This document shows, one piece after another, positions 60,798 to 64,000 of a stretch of 64,000 nucleotides of DNA; the first letter of the stretch is position 1; each line of letters opens with the position of its first letter. The notes under the pieces are model-generated. The model made no database searches. It worked only from the letters and a program-made list of their open reading frames with translations, and had not been told where the DNA came from. This DNA is from Bdellovibrionales bacterium GWA1_52_35. Lineage in GTDB: Bacteria; Bdellovibrionota; UBA1018. The stretch lies in assembly GCA_001769805.1 (NCBI GenBank), contig MEPO01000032.1, positions 124,001-188,000 on the forward strand, in the 5' to 3' direction. A program made the position numbers and the translations under genes.

Positions 60798-61858
60798 GTT
60801 TTCCTCAGCAGATTGTCCACTAAGGCGGCACGATGGTCATAGGTATGCTTGGCAATGACCTTTCGATAGGCCGCAGCACCGATTCGTCGCGCGCGATCCG
60901 GAGTGAGTGCTTCAAGATGAGCGATCAATTCATCACCGCTGCCCGCGACCAGGACTTCCTTACCCGGTTCGAAAAAGTAATCGACACCTTTCCAACGATC
61001 GGTAATGAGACAGGCCTCCGCACCCGCCGCTTCAAATACCCGGGTGGGCGGCGAATACCCGTAACTCACCATGCTCTCCCGATTCAAATTGAGAACCGTC
61101 CGAAGGCTGGAATTAAAGGCGTTGTGTTCATGAGTGTAAATATGTCCGAGATATTTCAGATTGGATGGGAGTTCTTTATCGGCCCACCCGTTTCCCCCGA
61201 GCAGAAAATCTGAGTTGGGCATCTGGCGGACTGCATGAAAAAAAAAGTCGTCCACCCGCTTTTCGCGGTCCGGCATGCGATTTCCGAGAAACCCCAGCAT
61301 TCCTTCAAACCGGGAGTCAGCGGCGACGCGGTAATGAGTGGAGCAATCCAGCGCGTTGTACACCGGAACACAGGCACTGGCTCCGAGTTCCTCGTACTCC
61401 CGGACAACGGGATCACCACCGCCGTAAGTGAAGATCAGATCGTATTGCGGAATGAGCGAACGAAAAGGATCTCTTGGATTCAGATTCATGCGATCCAGCG
61501 TAGCCGGCGCATCCACATCCCAGAAAACAACACGGCGGCCCTCTTTCTTAAAATCAAGAACACGGGCCTCCAGTTCTTCGTCATAGACGCCGACCCCACT
61601 GGCTTTGACAATCAGGTCAGCATCCCTGGCACTTTCCAGGGCGCGTTCCAGCCCCAGGCGGTCTGCCGGCCAGACATGCACTTTCGCCCACTCCGGATCA
61701 GTAATATCCCGGTTCTTCTGCCGCTCATAGGCATCTGGTTCATAGAAGGTAATCTCATGTCCTCGCGCCGCCATCGCCCGGAGCAAGCCGCGATAATAGG
61801 TGGCAGCCCCGTTCCAGTAAGCAGAAACCAGACTCGAGCCAAAAAACGCCCATTTCAT
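60794..61858 (-). CDS. CgeB-type glycosyltransferase (second copy)
   Basis: A 354-aa CgeB-family protein: AFFGSSLVSAYWNGAATYYR, VFWDVDAPATLDRM, GYSPPTRVFEAAGAEACLIT and the terminal AHLEALTPDRARRIG segment follow the family. It is a paralogue of 59655 but clearly diverged, so it likely forms a different linkage. It overlaps the epimerase gene by ATGA and the next CgeB gene by ATGA. Three CgeB modules in one cassette imply three sugar transfers or a shared donor. Confidence 0.84.
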   Translation of the reverse strand: MKWAFFGSSLVSAYWNGAATYYRGLLRAMAARGHEITFYEPDAYERQKNRDITDPEWAKVHVWPADRLGLERALESARDADLIVKASGVGVYDEELEARVLDFKKEGRRVVFWDVDAPATLDRMNLNPRDPFRSLIPQYDLIFTYGGGDPVVREYEELGASACVPVYNALDCSTHYRVAADSRFEGMLGFLGNRMPDREKRVDDFFFHAVRQMPNSDFLLGGNGWADKELPSNLKYLGHIYTHEHNAFNSSLRTVLNLNRESMVSYGYSPPTRVFEAAGAEACLITDRWKGVDYFFEPGKEVLVAGSGDELIAHLEALTPDRARRIGAAAYRKVIAKHTYDHRAALVDNLLRKT

Positions 61859-62949
61859 AAAATAAATTCCCCGAATTCCTGCTCCGCAACCACCTGGGTC
61901 CGCGACTTTTCGTTCTGAAGTGATCGCACCCAGTGCTCCAGGCTCTGAATTCCCTGTTCAAGCGAAGTGACGGGCCGCCAGCCGGTCATCCGGGTGAATT
62001 TGCCGTGATTGGAAACATAGTACCGCTGGTCTGAAGGTCTCCATTTTTCGTACTGGATACTCAGCCGAACACCTTGGAGCTTTTCCAGAAGCGATACGAG
62101 TTCAAGCAAGCTCGTCGTGTTTCCGGGACCTCCGCCGATCGTAAAGGCGTGGCCGCGAATCTTCGCGCTGTTCTGACGCGCCATCAGAAAGGCTTCGACC
62201 AGATCCTCGACAAAAAGTGCATCACGAACCTGCTTGCCGTCACCGTAGAAGCTCAGCGTTCTGCGGGCCATGGCTTTTCTGACGAAGTGTGCGACCCAGC
62301 CCTGGTCCTCATTCCCATACTGATGAGGACCATAAATACAGCTCATCCGGAAAACGACCGCGGGTATATTGAAGTTTCTCGCGTAATCCAGAACGTACTG
62401 GTCAGCAGCACCTTTGGAGCAACCATAGGGACTGCAGAATTCGATACTGCGGTCCTCACCGATTCCCTCGAGCATACCGAGATTTTCTTCAGCCGGCTCG
62501 TATCGGGTCGCCCGCTCCACCAGCTTGACGTCTTCGAGTCCACCGAGAACTTTATTCGTGGAGGTGTAGAGCAGAAAGGGCTTCTCGGATCTTTCATCTG
62601 TAAGCTTTCGCCTCCGGATGGCTTCCAGAAGATTCAGAGTGCCGCGAGCATTGATTTCAAAATCCGTGATGGGATCCTCAAGGCTTGTGGTGACCGCAAC
62701 CTGCGCCGCCAGGTGATAGATGGCAGTGGCGCCTTCGACGGCGTCCTGGAGCTGCTCCATATCCCGAACATCGCCTTGCACAAAACTCACTTGCCCGGGA
62801 TGGTGATTCAGAAGATAAAAAAGATTCTTCTCCACGCCAGCGCGGGATAGGTTATCGAAGACCAGAACTTTATGTCCCTCCTCGGCCAGGCGTTTGGCCA
62901 GATTAGTTCCGATAAATCCCGCCCCCCCGGTGATCAATACGTAGCTCAT
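61855..62949 (-). CDS. NAD-dependent sugar epimerase/dehydratase (CDP-paratose 2-epimerase-like)
   Basis: A 364-aa extended SDR. The NAD motif ITGGAGFIGTNLA and catalytic YGCSKG (SPYGCSKGAADQYVLDY) are present, with a C-terminal substrate domain (FYGDGKQVRDALFVEDLVEA). The longer C-terminal part and the YTSTNKVLGG loop recall CDP-tyvelose/paratose 2-epimerases. It would make the nucleotide sugar used by the CgeB transferases. It overlaps its neighbours by ATGA. The exact sugar is not predictable. Confidence 0.88.
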   Translation of the reverse strand: MSYVLITGGAGFIGTNLAKRLAEEGHKVLVFDNLSRAGVEKNLFYLLNHHPGQVSFVQGDVRDMEQLQDAVEGATAIYHLAAQVAVTTSLEDPITDFEINARGTLNLLEAIRRRKLTDERSEKPFLLYTSTNKVLGGLEDVKLVERATRYEPAEENLGMLEGIGEDRSIEFCSPYGCSKGAADQYVLDYARNFNIPAVVFRMSCIYGPHQYGNEDQGWVAHFVRKAMARRTLSFYGDGKQVRDALFVEDLVEAFLMARQNSAKIRGHAFTIGGGPGNTTSLLELVSLLEKLQGVRLSIQYEKWRPSDQRYYVSNHGKFTRMTGWRPVTSLEQGIQSLEHWVRSLQNEKSRTQVVAEQEFGEFIL

Positions 62950-64000
62950 ACCGCAAGTCCTTTCACTGCGAGCTCTTCACGGGCTTCCTGGGTGCGATCC
63001 ACGGCTCTTTGTCCGGCGAGCCACTCGATGAGCTCCCGCATTCCGCTCTCCATGGAGACACGTGGTCGATAGCCCAAAAGCGTTCGGGCCAGACTGATAT
63101 CCGCGAAGCAGTGCCGGATATCCCCGACTCGGTACTGTCCGGTAATTTCCGGAACGAGGTGCGGCTTGCCCATCGCTTCGGCCATGCGCAGCGCGACCTC
63201 TTGAATGGTGATCTGCTCACCACTTCCGATATTGAAGGCGTGATCAACAGCCTGCGGTCCTTCAAGCGCAAGACGGCAGGCCTGCACTACATCAGAGACG
63301 TGAACGAAATCCCGCATCTGCTTGCCATCCTCAAAAATGCTCGGCGTCTTCCCGTTCAAAAGCCGCGAGGCAAAAATGGCCATCACACCGGTATAGGGAT
63401 TCGAAAGCGACTGCCCGGTCCCATACACGTTAAAAAACCGCAGGGCAACCGTAGGAATCCGGTAAGTTCTGCCCATGAGCAGGCACATCATTTCCTGATC
63501 GTATTTCGAAAGCGCATAGATGGAGGCAAGGTCGGGCCTTTTGCTTTCGGGCGTGGGGAGAGCCGATAAACTTTCACCTTCGGCGCCCAAAGGTTCCCAT
63601 TCTTTTTTCTTAAGTCTCTCCAGCGGGCGCCGCGTCTCAAAATGCACCCGGCCATCAGCGCTCTTGTAAAGCCCCTCACCATAGAGACTCATACTGGAAG
63701 CCACGACCAGACGTTCCACCGGATTTTCAATCAGAAGCTGCAGGAGATTCGCCGTACCGAGCGTGTTGTTTTCCACGTAAGAGTGGACTTCGTACATGCT
63801 CTGGCCGACGCCCACGGAGGCAGCGAGATGATAAACAGCGTCAACATCCCGCAGCGCATGCTTCAGATGGGCTCGCGTTCGCACATCACCTTCGATGACT
63901 TCAATATTCTCAAACTGATCGGGGATTCGACTCGATTTGCCATGTACCTGGGCCGAAAAATTGTCCAGAACCCGCACAGTGTATCCGCTCCGTACCAATT
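62946..64000 (-). CDS. NAD-dependent sugar epimerase/dehydratase (partial, N-terminus outside window)
   Basis: An extended SDR whose start lies beyond the right edge: the Rossmann GxxGxxG motif is missing and the sequence begins at VRSGYTVRVLDNFSAQ. Visible parts include YHLAASVGVGQSMYEV, ASSMSLYGEG, the catalytic Tyr/Lys in YALSKYDQEMM, RFFNVYGTGQ and the ARTLLGYRPRVS ending. Similar to UDP-glucose 4-epimerase-like enzymes. The C-terminus overlaps the next epimerase by ATGA. About 15-20 N-terminal residues are probably missing; the ORF-track start at 63998 is not real. Confidence 0.87.
   Translation of the reverse strand, partial: LVRSGYTVRVLDNFSAQVHGKSSRIPDQFENIEVIEGDVRTRAHLKHALRDVDAVYHLAASVGVGQSMYEVHSYVENNTLGTANLLQLLIENPVERLVVASSMSLYGEGLYKSADGRVHFETRRPLERLKKKEWEPLGAEGESLSALPTPESKRPDLASIYALSKYDQEMMCLLMGRTYRIPTVALRFFNVYGTGQSLSNPYTGVMAIFASRLLNGKTPSIFEDGKQMRDFVHVSDVVQACRLALEGPQAVDHAFNIGSGEQITIQEVALRMAEAMGKPHLVPEITGQYRVGDIRHCFADISLARTLLGYRPRVSMESGMRELIEWLAGQRAVDRTQEAREELAVKGLAV

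Noticed and set aside
1-64000. CRISPR arrays, prophage or intact insertion sequences
   Set aside because: No regularly spaced repeats, integrase, transposase or phage structural genes were seen; the S74 domain belongs to a PqqD fusion and is not evidence of a phage.

Overview
The window looks like a chromosomal segment of a Gram-negative bacterium with a rich cell-surface programme. Supporting signs are a lipoprotein with a clean lipobox, an RND pump, prepilin-type and Sec signal peptides, and many envelope-glycan genes. The abundance of twitch-domain radical SAM proteins, a pilin-like protein with a long repetitive stalk, an S74 (endosialidase-chaperone) domain and the large zinc-ribbon SDR make me lean towards Bdellovibrionota/Oligoflexia or a neighbouring former-deltaproteobacterial lineage. 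This is inference; there is no rRNA here. No phage, integrase, intact IS or CRISPR array was seen.

Left part (1-14.2 kb). A reverse-strand operon runs from a TYW1-like radical SAM protein through a PAP2 phosphatase to moaA and moaC (moaC cut by the window edge). Divergent from it is iorA-iorB-ADP-forming acyl-CoA synthetase, a compact route from aromatic 2-oxo acids to acids plus ATP; IorA lacks its usual ferredoxin tail. Then come a gamma-family PLP sulfur-amino-acid enzyme, Hsp20, tRNA-Glu(CTC), a 455-bp gene-free stretch, a histidine kinase/response regulator pair, and a reverse operon of a secreted Cys-rich protein, a VF530-type protein and a zinc-ribbon SDR.

Middle island (14.3-41.2 kb). 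Eight radical SAM genes lie in 27 kb: five with an N-terminal SPASM/twitch-like Cys module of recognisable type, one divergent relative, one SPASM and one B12-binding type. They are interleaved with a DegT aminotransferase, a NodU/CmcH-type carbamoyltransferase, three related GT4 glycosyltransferases, an S24/S26 peptidase, a PqqD-S74 fusion protein, an ABC-2 exporter, a prepilin-like stalk protein, an HprK-like kinase, a TMTC-like membrane glycosyltransferase, a secreted amidohydrolase and an L-arginine amidinotransferase. Nearly all neighbours overlap by 4-23 nt, implying tight translational coupling. I read this as a locus that makes and exports a heavily tailored product (amino, guanidino and carbamoyl groups plus radical chemistry). 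The product may be a surface glycan, a modified peptide, or a glycan attached to the pilin-like protein. This is the most unusual part of the window.

Right part (41.2-64 kb). An RND pump, a lipoprotein, a PAS/GAF histidine kinase, a GT2 glycosyltransferase, ArfB, a 37-residue Cys-rich protein missed by the ORF track, a membrane-anchored small protein and a secreted clan-A glycoside hydrolase precede a second glycan cassette. That cassette contains a PIG-L deacetylase, a GT4, a CelD-like GNAT, a CgeB-nucleotidyltransferase fusion, a dual-specificity-type phosphatase, an MDR dehydrogenase and a Gfo/Idh/MocA oxidoreductase on the plus strand. It faces a reverse-strand operon of two epimerases, two CgeB proteins, a methyltransferase, a circularly permuted glycosidase-like protein and a histidine phosphatase. 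The cassette appears to build and decorate a nucleotide-sugar-derived glycan.
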